A stretch of DNA of 34,529 nt from Acidovorax sp. GTDB taxonomy: Bacteria > Pseudomonadota > Gammaproteobacteria > Burkholderiales > Burkholderiaceae_C. The DNA is taken from assembly GCA_018780365.1 (NCBI GenBank), contig JADMJR010000175.1, forward strand, positions 1 to 34,529. Direction: 5' to 3'. Shown here in pieces: positions 24,742 to 31,812 of this stretch (its first letter is position 1; each line of letters begins with the position of its first letter). The notes beneath the pieces were generated by a model. The model had not been told where the DNA came from. It ran no database searches and saw only the letters and a list, made by a program, of their open reading frames with translations. Both the position numbers and the translations under genes were made by a program.

Positions 24742-26547
24742 TTACTCCAGCGCAGCGGCCACACCGGCGGCCGCTGGACGCGCCTGCAGGCGCGCATACA
24801 GCCCGCCTTGGGCCATCAGTTCGTTGTGTGTGCCTTGCTCTGCAATGCGTCCCCGCTCCATGACAACCACCCGATCAGCGTGCTCGATGGTGGACAGGCG
24901 GTGTGCAATGACCAGCGTGGTGCGCCCTTGCATCAGGCGCTGCAGGGCTTCCTGCACCAGGCGCTCCGATTCGGTGTCGAGTGCTGAGGTCGCTTCGTCG
25001 AGGATCAGGATCGGCGCGTCTTTGTAGAGCGCCCGTGCAATGGCCAGCCGCTGGCGTTGCCCGCCCGACAACTGCGTGGCGTTGTGCCCCACCACCGTGT
25101 GGATACCGTGCGGAAGCGCCGCCACATGCTCTGCCAGGTTGGCCGCTGCCAGGCAGTCGAGCACACGTTTCTCATCCACGGCATGGCCGAGTGCGACGTT
25201 GGTGACAATCGTGTCGTTGAACATCACCACGTCCTGGCTCACCATGGCAAATTGCGACCGCAGCGAGCCCAGGTCCCAGTCGGGCAGGGCATGCCCATCC
25301 ACCTGGATGGTGCCCGAGGCGGGCATCACGAACCGTGGCAGCAGGTTGACCAGCGTGGTTTTCCCCGCGCCCGAAGGGCCGACAAGTGCAACGATTTCGC
25401 CGGGTGCCACTTGCAGGCTCACCCGGTCAAGCGCGGGGGCATGCTCTGGGCCAAAGGCCACGGTCACGTTGTCGAGGGTGAGCGATCCCTGCACGCGGTC
25501 CGCCCGGTACTGCCCGCCAGTTTCCGCGCCGGTGTCGCCCAGCAGGCCCAGGCCGCGCTCCAGGGCGGCCACGCCGCGTGTCACCGGGCTGGCCACATCG
25601 GCCAGGCGCCGGATGGGCGCGATGAGCATGAGCATGGCCGTGATGAAGGACACGAATCCACCCACCGTGACATCCTTGGCATCGACAGCGCCCCGGCTTT
25701 GCCACAAGGCGATGCAGATCACCACCGAAAGTGCGGCCGCAGCCAACAACTGCGTAAGGGGTGTCATGGCGGCCGATGCGATGGTGGACTTGATGGCCAG
25801 GCCTCGCAAACTATGGCTCAGCCTCGCAAAGCGCTGGGCCTGCCCGGCCTGCGCGCCGTGCAGGCGGACCATGCGGTGCGCCAGCACGTTTTCTTCCACC
25901 ACGTAGGCCAGCTCGTCGGTGGCCTGCTGGCTGCTTTTGGTGAGGTGGTACAGCCGTTTTGACAGCGTTTTCATGATCCATGCCACGCCTGGCACGACGA
26001 CCGCAACGATCAGCGTGAGCTGCCAGTTGAGGTACAGCAGATACACCAGCAGCGCCACCAGCGTGAACCCGTCGCGCGAGAGCCCCATCAGTGCCTGCAC
26101 TAGCAAGGTAGCGCCGGTTTGCACCTCATACACCACGGTGTTGGACAGCGCGCTGGCAGACTGGCGTGAAAACAAGCCCATTTCTGCGGACAGGACCCGG
26201 TCAAACAGTGCCTGGCGCAGCGTCAGCATGCCTTCGTTGGCAATGCGCGCAAGCGCGTACTGGCCAATGAACTGCGCAACGCCGCGAACCAGGAACACCC
26301 CCAGAATGGCCAAGGGCACCATCCAGAGCTGCAGGGTGCCTTGGGTGAAACCTCGGTCGAGCAACGGCTGCAGCAGGGCCGGGATCAGGGGTTCTGTGAT
26401 GGCGCCGACGAGCGTTGCAACGATGGCCAGGCTCCAGGCCAACCGCTGGCCGCCAAAATAGACGGACAACCGTTGGAGGCGCGCAGTCAGGCTGCTCGGC
26501 GGGAGGGGGGCATTGGCGGGCGCGGCGCCCGTGTCGGTGGCTTGCAT
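24742..26547 (-). CDS. msbA: MsbA-type ABC transporter (lipid A export), fused permease-ATPase
   Basis: A 601-residue inner-membrane ABC half-transporter. The first 330 or so residues hold six membrane helices. The ATPase follows with Walker [11 protein letters not shown]-loop [11 protein letters not shown], signature [15 protein letters not shown], Walker [10 protein letters not shown] and H-loop IAHRLS. Overall pattern and length fit MsbA, which flips lipid A-core across the inner membrane, but a generic multidrug/lipid exporter of the same family cannot be excluded. lpxK, its usual partner, is not adjacent. ATG 26547 is the start, with no clear ribosome site on the minus strand. It is divergent from tolB. 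Confidence 0.88.
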   Translation of the reverse strand: MQATDTGAAPANAPLPPSSLTARLQRLSVYFGGQRLAWSLAIVATLVGAITEPLIPALLQPLLDRGFTQGTLQLWMVPLAILGVFLVRGVAQFIGQYALARIANEGMLTLRQALFDRVLSAEMGLFSRQSASALSNTVVYEVQTGATLLVQALMGLSRDGFTLVALLVYLLYLNWQLTLIVAVVVPGVAWIMKTLSKRLYHLTKSSQQATDELAYVVEENVLAHRMVRLHGAQAGQAQRFARLSHSLRGLAIKSTIASAAMTPLTQLLAAAALSVVICIALWQSRGAVDAKDVTVGGFVSFITAMLMLIAPIRRLADVASPVTRGVAALERGLGLLGDTGAETGGQYRADRVQGSLTLDNVTVAFGPEHAPALDRVSLQVAPGEIVALVGPSGAGKTTLVNLLPRFVMPASGTIQVDGHALPDWDLGSLRSQFAMVSQDVVMFNDTIVTNVALGHAVDEKRVLDCLAAANLAEHVAALPHGIHTVVGHNATQLSGGQRQRLAIARALYKDAPILILDEATSALDTESERLVQEALQRLMQGRTTLVIAHRLSTIEHADRVVVMERGRIAEQGTHNELMAQGGLYARLQARPAAAGVAAALE

Positions 26548-26724
26548 GTGGCCCGGATTCTAAGGTTGCACAGAAAGGACCGGTTGTCCGCATCAAAGTG
26601 CAGCACCAACCCGCCCGGGAAAGGGTGGCAGGGAGTCCACGTGCGCGCACAGTTTGTCACAGGGGTCTTTTCGCTGTGTGTAACATTCGGGTCTGCCCTT
26701 AGGCATTTGTTCGGCTACCGCTGG

Positions 26725-28050
26725 ATGCCAATGACCACAGATCGAATCTCCAAACACCCATCCTCTGCGGCTTCGCCGCTCCCCTTGCGCCGCCAGCTGT
26801 TGGCAGCGCTGATCGCAACCCCCTCCCTCCCGGCCCTGGCGCAGTTTCGCGTTGAAGTGACAGGAGTGGGGCTCACCCAGTTGCCGATTGCCATTGTCCC
26901 GTTCCGGGGCGAGGCACAAGCCCCCCAAAAGATTGCCGCCATCATCCAGGCCGATCTGGAGCGCAGTGGCCAGTTTCGCGCCATCGATGCTGCCGGCGTG
27001 GCGTTGGACGAAACGGCCCGCCCCGATGTGGCGCTGTGGCGGCAAAAGAGTGCCGACTCCCTGGCCACCGGCAGCGTGACGCGTCTGGCCGACGGGCGCT
27101 TTGATGTGCGCTTTCGCCTGTGGGACGTGGTCAAGGGGCAGGACCTGGGAGGGCAGAGCTTTGTGGTCACGCAAGGCGATCTGCGCTTGGTGGCGCACCG
27201 TATTGCCGACTTCATCTATGAAAAGCTCACGGGCGAGCGCGGCGTTTTCTCGACGCGTATTGCCTACGTCACCAAGACTGGCCCGCGCTACAGCCTGTGG
27301 GTGGCCGATGCCGATGGCGAGAACGCGCAATCGGCCCTGTCGAGCCCGGAGCCCATCATTTCCCCCGCCTGGTCGCCCAATGGGGGACAACTGGCCTACG
27401 TGTCCTTTGAATCCCGCAAGCCGGTTGTTTATGTGCACGACGTGGCGTCAGGCCGCCGGCGCTTGATTGCCAACTTCCGGGGCTCCAACAGCGCACCGGC
27501 CTGGGCACCGGACGGGCGCTCGCTGGCGGTGACGCTGAGCCGCGACGGCGGCTCGCAGCTTTACACCATCGATGCCAATGGCGGCGAGCCTCGCCGTCTG
27601 ATGCAAAGCGCTGGCATTGACACCGAGCCAGTGTTCTCGGGTGATGGCCGCAGTATCTATTTCGTCAGCGACCGCGGCGGTGCGCCGCAGATCTACAAGG
27701 TGGGTACGTCGGGCGGCAATGCCGAGCGCGTGACTTTCACTGGCACTTACAACATCTCACCCACAGTGAGCCCTGATGGGCGCTGGCTGGCCTACATCTC
27801 CCGCGTGGGAGGCGCCTTCAAGCTGCACGTGATGGATTTGTCCTCGGGCACTGTGAATGCCGTGACCGACACCACCGCTGACGAAAACCCCAGCTTTGCG
27901 CCCAACAGCAGGCTCATCGTGTACGCCACCCAGCAGCAGGGGCGTGAGGCACTGATGACCACCACGCTGGACGGCAAGATCAAGGCCCGCCTTGCGGGGC
28001 AGGCGGGTGATCTTCGCGAACCGGACTGGGGTCCGTTCCAAAAGCAATGA
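26725..28050 (+). CDS. tolB: Tol-Pal system protein TolB
   Basis: This is a periplasmic beta-propeller that links the inner-membrane Tol complex to Pal and helps outer-membrane constriction at division. The 441-residue product has an N-terminal signal region ([18 protein letters not shown], with cleavage before QFRVEV), a TolB N-terminal domain (about 35-165) and a C-terminal six-bladed propeller with repeated W-S-P-x-G/A-x-S-x-D-G-type blades ([76 protein letters not shown]). ATG 26725 or ATG 26731 starts it; neither has a strong ribosome site. The open frame continues further upstream without homology-like sequence. pal follows after 44 bases. tolQRA are not upstream here, where msbA lies divergently instead. 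Confidence 0.95.
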   Translation: MPMTTDRISKHPSSAASPLPLRRQLLAALIATPSLPALAQFRVEVTGVGLTQLPIAIVPFRGEAQAPQKIAAIIQADLERSGQFRAIDAAGVALDETARPDVALWRQKSADSLATGSVTRLADGRFDVRFRLWDVVKGQDLGGQSFVVTQGDLRLVAHRIADFIYEKLTGERGVFSTRIAYVTKTGPRYSLWVADADGENAQSALSSPEPIISPAWSPNGGQLAYVSFESRKPVVYVHDVASGRRRLIANFRGSNSAPAWAPDGRSLAVTLSRDGGSQLYTIDANGGEPRRLMQSAGIDTEPVFSGDGRSIYFVSDRGGAPQIYKVGTSGGNAERVTFTGTYNISPTVSPDGRWLAYISRVGGAFKLHVMDLSSGTVNAVTDTTADENPSFAPNSRLIVYATQQQGREALMTTTLDGKIKARLAGQAGDLREPDWGPFQKQ

Positions 28051-28094
28051 ACTTATCTGCATTTTCAGTTATCAAGCCTTCAGGAGAAATTTGG

Positions 28095-28637
28095 ATGATC
28101 AAACGTTTTACCCTCGCCCTTACCGTTGTTGCACTGATGGCCGGTTGTAGTTCCGGCGTGAAGCTGGACGATGTGCCTGTTGAAGACAAAAACGCGAGCT
28201 CCACCATGGGCGGCGCCAACAGCGGCGCCAACTCTGGCAATACCTCGCAAAGCGGCGTCGCCGGTGTGGACCTCGGCCAGTCGGGGCGTGATGGTGCAGG
28301 CCCGGTAGGCGTGGCCCGCATCGTGTATTTCGACTACGACAGCTACGTCATCAAGCCCGAGTTCCAGTCCGTGATCGAAGCACATTCCCGTTTCATCAAG
28401 GCGACCCCCAGCCGCAAGGTCATGATCGAAGGCCACACCGATGACCGTGGCGGCCGCGAGTACAACCTGGCGCTGGGCCAAAAGCGTGCTGAGGCTGTGC
28501 GCCGTTCGCTGGGCCTGCTGGGCGTGCCAGACAGCCAGGTGGAAGCGGTGAGCTTTGGCAAGGAGAAGCCCGCAGCCCAGGGCGGAACAGAAGACGTGCA
28601 CGCGAAGAATCGCCGTGCTGAACTGTCCTACCGTTGA
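28095..28637 (+). CDS. pal: Peptidoglycan-associated lipoprotein Pal
   Basis: An outer-membrane lipoprotein that binds peptidoglycan and TolB. The 180-residue product has a lipoprotein signal with lipobox LMAGC (Cys18, then Ser, consistent with outer-membrane sorting), a Gly/Ser/Asn-rich linker (about 40-75) and an OmpA-like domain (about 75-180) with IVYFDYDSYVIKPEF, GHTDDRGGREYNLALGQKRAEAV and NRRAELSYR, including the Asp and Arg that bind diaminopimelate in the family. ATG 28095 is chosen for the AGGAGA site seven bases upstream and because it gives a proper lipoprotein signal; a frame start at 28047 overlaps tolB and adds 16 residues ahead of it. The stop overlaps the cpoB start (TGATG). 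Confidence 0.97.
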   Translation: MIKRFTLALTVVALMAGCSSGVKLDDVPVEDKNASSTMGGANSGANSGNTSQSGVAGVDLGQSGRDGAGPVGVARIVYFDYDSYVIKPEFQSVIEAHSRFIKATPSRKVMIEGHTDDRGGREYNLALGQKRAEAVRRSLGLLGVPDSQVEAVSFGKEKPAAQGGTEDVHAKNRRAELSYR

Positions 28638-29428
28638 TGCGGGCCACTGCCGTGGTGTTCCCTCTTCGGCTGTTGGCGGCTGCCGCGTTGTCGGTGGCTT
28701 TGCTGCCCTCGGCCCAAGCCGCCATTTTTGAAGACGGCGAGGCACGCCGGGCCATCCTGGAAATGCGCCAGCGCGTAGACGGGTTGCAGCTGTCCAGCCA
28801 GCGCTCTGCCGAAGAGCTGCGCAAGCTGGGTGAGGAAAACGCCCAGTTGCGCCGCAGTCTCCTGGATCTGCAGACGCAGATAGAAACCCTGCGGGCCGAG
28901 CAGGCCAGGCTCAATGGGCAAAACGAGCAATTGCTGCGCGATGTGGGTGACCTCCAGCGGCGCCAGAAGGACATTGCCCAAGGGGTGGATGAACGGCTTC
29001 GCCAGTTCGAGCCGGTCAAGGTGGCCGTGGATGGCAAGGAGTTCCAGGCAGACCCGGCAGAAAAGCGGGATTTCGAAGCCGCCCTGGCGGTTTTTCGCTC
29101 TGGCAAGTTCCCCGAAGCCAGCACTGCTTTTGCAGGGTTCGTGAAGCAGTATCCCCGCAGTGGTTTTGTGCCGTCGGCGCGCTTCTGGCTCGGCAATGCC
29201 CAGTACGCCACCCGTGAGTACAAGGAAGCCATTGGCAACTTCAAGCAGATGCTCAGCGACGCACCGGGGCATGCCCGGGCGCCCGAGGCTGCCTTGTCGA
29301 TTGCCAACTGCCAGATCGAACTCAAAGACACGCGTACCGCGCGCAAGACGCTGGAAGACCTCGTTCGCGCTTATCCACAATCTGAGGCGGCGGTTGCTGC
29401 CAAAGAACGTCTGTCCCGCTTGAAGTAA
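28637..29428 (+). CDS. cpoB: Cell division coordinator CpoB (YbgF)
   Basis: A periplasmic protein that couples peptidoglycan synthesis with Tol-driven outer-membrane constriction. The 263-residue product has a signal peptide (cleavage near PSAQA/AIFED), a coiled-coil trimerisation region (about 30-110, rich in Leu/Gln/Arg, e.g. LRKLGEENAQLRRSLLDLQ), and three TPR-like units (about 145-260) with FEAALAVFRSGKFPEASTAF, ARFWLGNAQYATREYKEAI and TARKTLEDLVRAYPQSEAA. ATG 28637 overlaps the pal stop by one base, so it is coupled to pal. Its own stop overlaps the tcdA start (TAATG). Confidence 0.94.
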   Translation: MRATAVVFPLRLLAAAALSVALLPSAQAAIFEDGEARRAILEMRQRVDGLQLSSQRSAEELRKLGEENAQLRRSLLDLQTQIETLRAEQARLNGQNEQLLRDVGDLQRRQKDIAQGVDERLRQFEPVKVAVDGKEFQADPAEKRDFEAALAVFRSGKFPEASTAFAGFVKQYPRSGFVPSARFWLGNAQYATREYKEAIGNFKQMLSDAPGHARAPEAALSIANCQIELKDTRTARKTLEDLVRAYPQSEAAVAAKERLSRLK

Positions 29429-30264
29429 TGTCTGGCGATGCGTTTTCGCCCATGGCGCCTCTGTCGCAAGAGGCGCAGCAAGCATCGCTGGAGCGTCGGT
29501 TCGGCGGGCTGGAGCGGTTGTACGGCGTGCAAGGGGCCGCCCAGATCCGTCGCGCCCATGTCGCCGTCATTGGCATTGGTGGTGTGGGCTCATGGGCGGC
29601 TGAGGCTCTGGCGCGCAGTGGTGTGTCGCAGATCACGCTGGTCGATCTCGACCACGTGGCAGAGTCCAATATCAACCGCCAGATCCATGCCCTGACAGAC
29701 ACCGTGGGGCAGGCCAAGGTGCAGGCAATGCGGGACCGGATCGCCCAGATACATCCTGCCTGCACCGTCCATTGCATCGAAGAATTCGTCGAACCCGGCA
29801 ACTGGCCTGGGCTTTTGTCCGTACTGCCCGCACCGGTGGATGCGGTCATTGATGCCTGTGACCAGGTCCGGGCCAAGGTTGCCATCGCCGTGTGGGCCAA
29901 GTCCTCGGGCGTGTTGCATATCACCGTGGGGGCCGCGGGTGGCAAAAGGCATGCGCACAAGGTCGATGTGGATGACCTTGCCCACACCACCCATGACCCG
30001 TTGTTGGCTCAGGTGCGTTATCAGATGCGCAAGCACCACCGGGCGCCGCGCGAAGGCAAGAAGATTGGTGTGGCCTGTGTTTTCAGCCGCGAGGCGGTAG
30101 CGCCCCCTGATGCCTCCTGCAACATTGAAGGTGATGGCTCGCTGAATTGCCACGGCTATGGCTCTGTGGTCGCGGTGACGGCCACCTTTGGTCAGTGCGC
30201 AGCAGGGTGGGTGTTGGACAAACTTGCGACAACTTCCAGGTTGATCGGAAAAAAGACGCTATAA
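29428..30264 (+). CDS. tcdA: tRNA threonylcarbamoyladenosine dehydratase
   Basis: An E1-like/ThiF-fold enzyme that uses ATP to cyclise t6A at position 37 of ANN-decoding tRNAs. The 278-residue product has SLERRFGGLERLYG, the nucleotide loop VIGIGGVGSWAAEAL (GIGGVGS at 49-55), LVDLDHVAESNINRQIHAL with the conserved Asp and Arg, and ACDQVRAKVAIA. The C-terminal half has GVACVFS and GDGSLNCHGYGS, with candidate catalytic cysteines. Family relatives include MoeB and ThiF, but the RFGGLERLYG start is specific to TcdA. ATG 29428 overlaps the cpoB stop. The end of the gene contains the TATAAT of the tRNA-Lys promoter. A t6A-pathway enzyme next to tRNA-Lys(UUU), one of its substrates, is a notable neighbour. 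Confidence 0.94.
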   Translation: MSGDAFSPMAPLSQEAQQASLERRFGGLERLYGVQGAAQIRRAHVAVIGIGGVGSWAAEALARSGVSQITLVDLDHVAESNINRQIHALTDTVGQAKVQAMRDRIAQIHPACTVHCIEEFVEPGNWPGLLSVLPAPVDAVIDACDQVRAKVAIAVWAKSSGVLHITVGAAGGKRHAHKVDVDDLAHTTHDPLLAQVRYQMRKHHRAPREGKKIGVACVFSREAVAPPDASCNIEGDGSLNCHGYGSVVAVTATFGQCAAGWVLDKLATTSRLIGKKTL

Positions 30265-30265
30265 T
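30260..30265 (+). promoter_or_regulatory. Probable -10 box for tRNA-Lys
   Basis: A perfect TATAAT lies at the very end of tcdA, about 40 bases before the tRNA. The best upstream candidate, TTGATC at 30241, is only 13 bases away, so the -35 region is unclear and the call rests on the -10 box and its position. Confidence 0.5.
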
Positions 30266-30306
30266 TCAAGGCTTTGCAGCAGTCTGATAGATTGATGCAA
30301 TCGGTT

Positions 30307-30382
30307 GGGACGTTAGCTCAGTTGGTAGAGCAGCGGACTTTTAATCCGTTGGTCACAAGTTCGAATCTTGTACGTCCTACCA
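30307..30382 (+). tRNA. tRNA-Lys (anticodon UUU)
   Basis: A full 76-base cloverleaf. The acceptor stem GGGACGT pairs with ACGTCCT (G-U at the first pair), the D arm is GCTC-AGTTGGTA-GAGC, and the anticodon stem GCGGA/TCCGT surrounds CTTTTAA (anticodon TTT at 30340-30342). The variable loop is TGGTC, the T arm ACAAG-TTCGAAT-CTTGT, and the CCA end is encoded. It is followed by two hairpins. Confidence 0.98.
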
Positions 30383-30392
30383 CCCGATTCAA

Positions 30393-30418
30393 AAACGCAA
30401 ACTCCTGATTTTGCGTTT
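30393..30418. other. Stem-loop after tRNA-Lys
   Basis: AAACGCAAA and TTTGCGTTT form a nine-pair stem around CTCCTGAT just after the tRNA. It may aid 3'-end processing or act with the stronger terminator that follows. Confidence 0.55.
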
Positions 30419-30423
30419 GATTT

Positions 30424-30449
30424 AAAAGGCCTCCACATGGAGGCCTTTT
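30424..30449. terminator. Bidirectional Rho-independent terminator
   Basis: AAAAGGCCTCC-ACAT-GGAGGCCTTTT is symmetric, so it works on both strands: after tRNA-Lys on plus and after the AI-2E-family gene on minus. Confidence 0.9.
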
Positions 30450-30504
30450 GTATTTCAGGGGTCGCCAAGAGGCGATACGTTTCGCCTCTGGCCAGGCCAA
30501 CCCC

Positions 30505-31569
30505 TCACGGCTTGGCTTCTGCGTCAGGGCGGCTTGGTGCAAAAAGGTCCCAACTTGCCATGAACAAGGCGGCAATGACGGGCCCGATCACGAACCCCGT
30601 CAACCCGAACAAGGCCATGCCCCCCAGGGTGGAAATGAGCACGATGTAGTCGGGCATCTTGGTGTCTTTGCCAACCAGGATGGGGCGAAGGATGTTGTCC
30701 ACCAGTCCAATCACGCCAATGCCAAAGGCGGTCAGGACGGCGCTTTGCCACACAGCGCCGGTGGCCAGGAAGTAGATAGCCACCGGCACCCAGATCAGCC
30801 CAGCGCCCACGGCCGGTAGCAGCGACAGGAAAGCCATCAGCACACCCCACAGCACAGGGCCTTGGATGCCCAGCGCCCAGAAGATCATCCCCCCCAGCGC
30901 GCCTTGAGATGCTGCTACGACGATGTTGCCCTTGACCGTGGCGCGGATCACGGTGGTGAATTTGCTGACCAATTGTTGCTTGTGTGCCTCGTCCAGCGGG
31001 GTGGCCTGGCCGATGCGCAATGCGAGGCTGGCGCCGTCGCGGAGCAGGAAAAACAGCAGGTACAGCATGATGCCGAAGCTGACAACGAACTCCAGCGTGT
31101 TCTGACCGATGCTCAGTGCCTGTGTGGCCACGAACTGGCTGGCCTGGACGGCGACGGAGGAGAGCTTCTGCTGCAGTTCTCCGACGCTGGTGAGGTGAAG
31201 CCGGTCCAGCAGGTTGGCGGCCCAGGCGGGCAGGGCGGCAATCACTTGCTGCAGATACAGGCCAAAGTTGATCTGGCCGGAGCGCATCCGTTCGTAGATG
31301 GCGCTGGCTTCCTGGACCAGCGACACGGTGATGGCCGTCATGGGCAGGATCACGACAACCAGGCAAAGTCCGAGCGTGCACAAGGCCGCGAGAGTGGGGC
31401 GCTTGGGCATGCGCTTGAGCAGCTTGCGGTGGAGCGGTGCAAACAGGATGGCCAGGATAACGCCCCAGAAGACGGCGCCGTGGAACTGCCACAGGATGGC
31501 CCCGAATGCGATGGTGACGAGGATCAGCAGCAGCAGAAAGGCTTTGTCCTGGAGGTTGTTGGGCGTCAT
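30505..31569 (-). CDS. AI-2E family transporter (PerM-like membrane protein)
   Basis: A 354-residue inner-membrane protein of the AI-2E exporter/PerM family. It opens with a hydrophobic pair (FLLLLILVTIAFGAILWQF, then AVFWGVILAILFAPLHRKLLKRM), continues with further helices (TLGLCLVVVILPMTAITVSL and VVSFGIMLYLLFFLLRDG), and ends with ALGIQGPVLWGVLMAFLSLLPAVGAGLIWVPVAI and the conserved GLVDNILRPILVGKD segment. Some members export the signal AI-2 and others are Na+/H+ antiporters, so the function is not set. ATG 31569 gives MTPNNLQDK; an upstream in-frame stretch lacks any membrane or family pattern. It ends at a bidirectional terminator shared with tRNA-Lys and is divergent from sucA. Confidence 0.92.
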   Translation of the reverse strand: MTPNNLQDKAFLLLLILVTIAFGAILWQFHGAVFWGVILAILFAPLHRKLLKRMPKRPTLAALCTLGLCLVVVILPMTAITVSLVQEASAIYERMRSGQINFGLYLQQVIAALPAWAANLLDRLHLTSVGELQQKLSSVAVQASQFVATQALSIGQNTLEFVVSFGIMLYLLFFLLRDGASLALRIGQATPLDEAHKQQLVSKFTTVIRATVKGNIVVAASQGALGGMIFWALGIQGPVLWGVLMAFLSLLPAVGAGLIWVPVAIYFLATGAVWQSAVLTAFGIGVIGLVDNILRPILVGKDTKMPDYIVLISTLGGMALFGLTGFVIGPVIAALFMASWDLFAPSRPDAEAKP

Positions 31570-31812
31570 GTGTTGGCGTGTAGCGATGGGATACCCGGAA
31601 TGTACGCGAGGCCCTGTGGGGCGCTCCAGCTGGGTGCTCGGAAGGGCACATGAACCTGCATTGATTGGGTGATTGCCCGTTCGGTGGCACAATACCGCCC
31701 GTACCAAGGCCCTTCCCCAGCCACAGTCGCATCCGCCAATCGGTTCAGCCGTGTCGCGGAAGGTTTCTCAACCAGCTAATGCTTTCCCAAGGAAAGCGGA
31801 GGTCAGCGGAAT

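Noticed and set aside
26654-26686. TTGTCA and TAACAT as a promoter for tolB
   Set aside because: The spacer is 21 bases, too long for a normal sigma-70 promoter, and no better pair was found.
26341-26724. Upstream continuation of the tolB frame into the msbA gene
   Set aside because: The first part is antisense to msbA and the rest lacks any TolB-like sequence; the signal region begins after 26725.
30307-30449. tRNA-Lys as an integration site for a mobile element
   Set aside because: No integrase, direct repeat of the tRNA end or foreign-looking genes follow; a bidirectional terminator and a housekeeping-type gene do.
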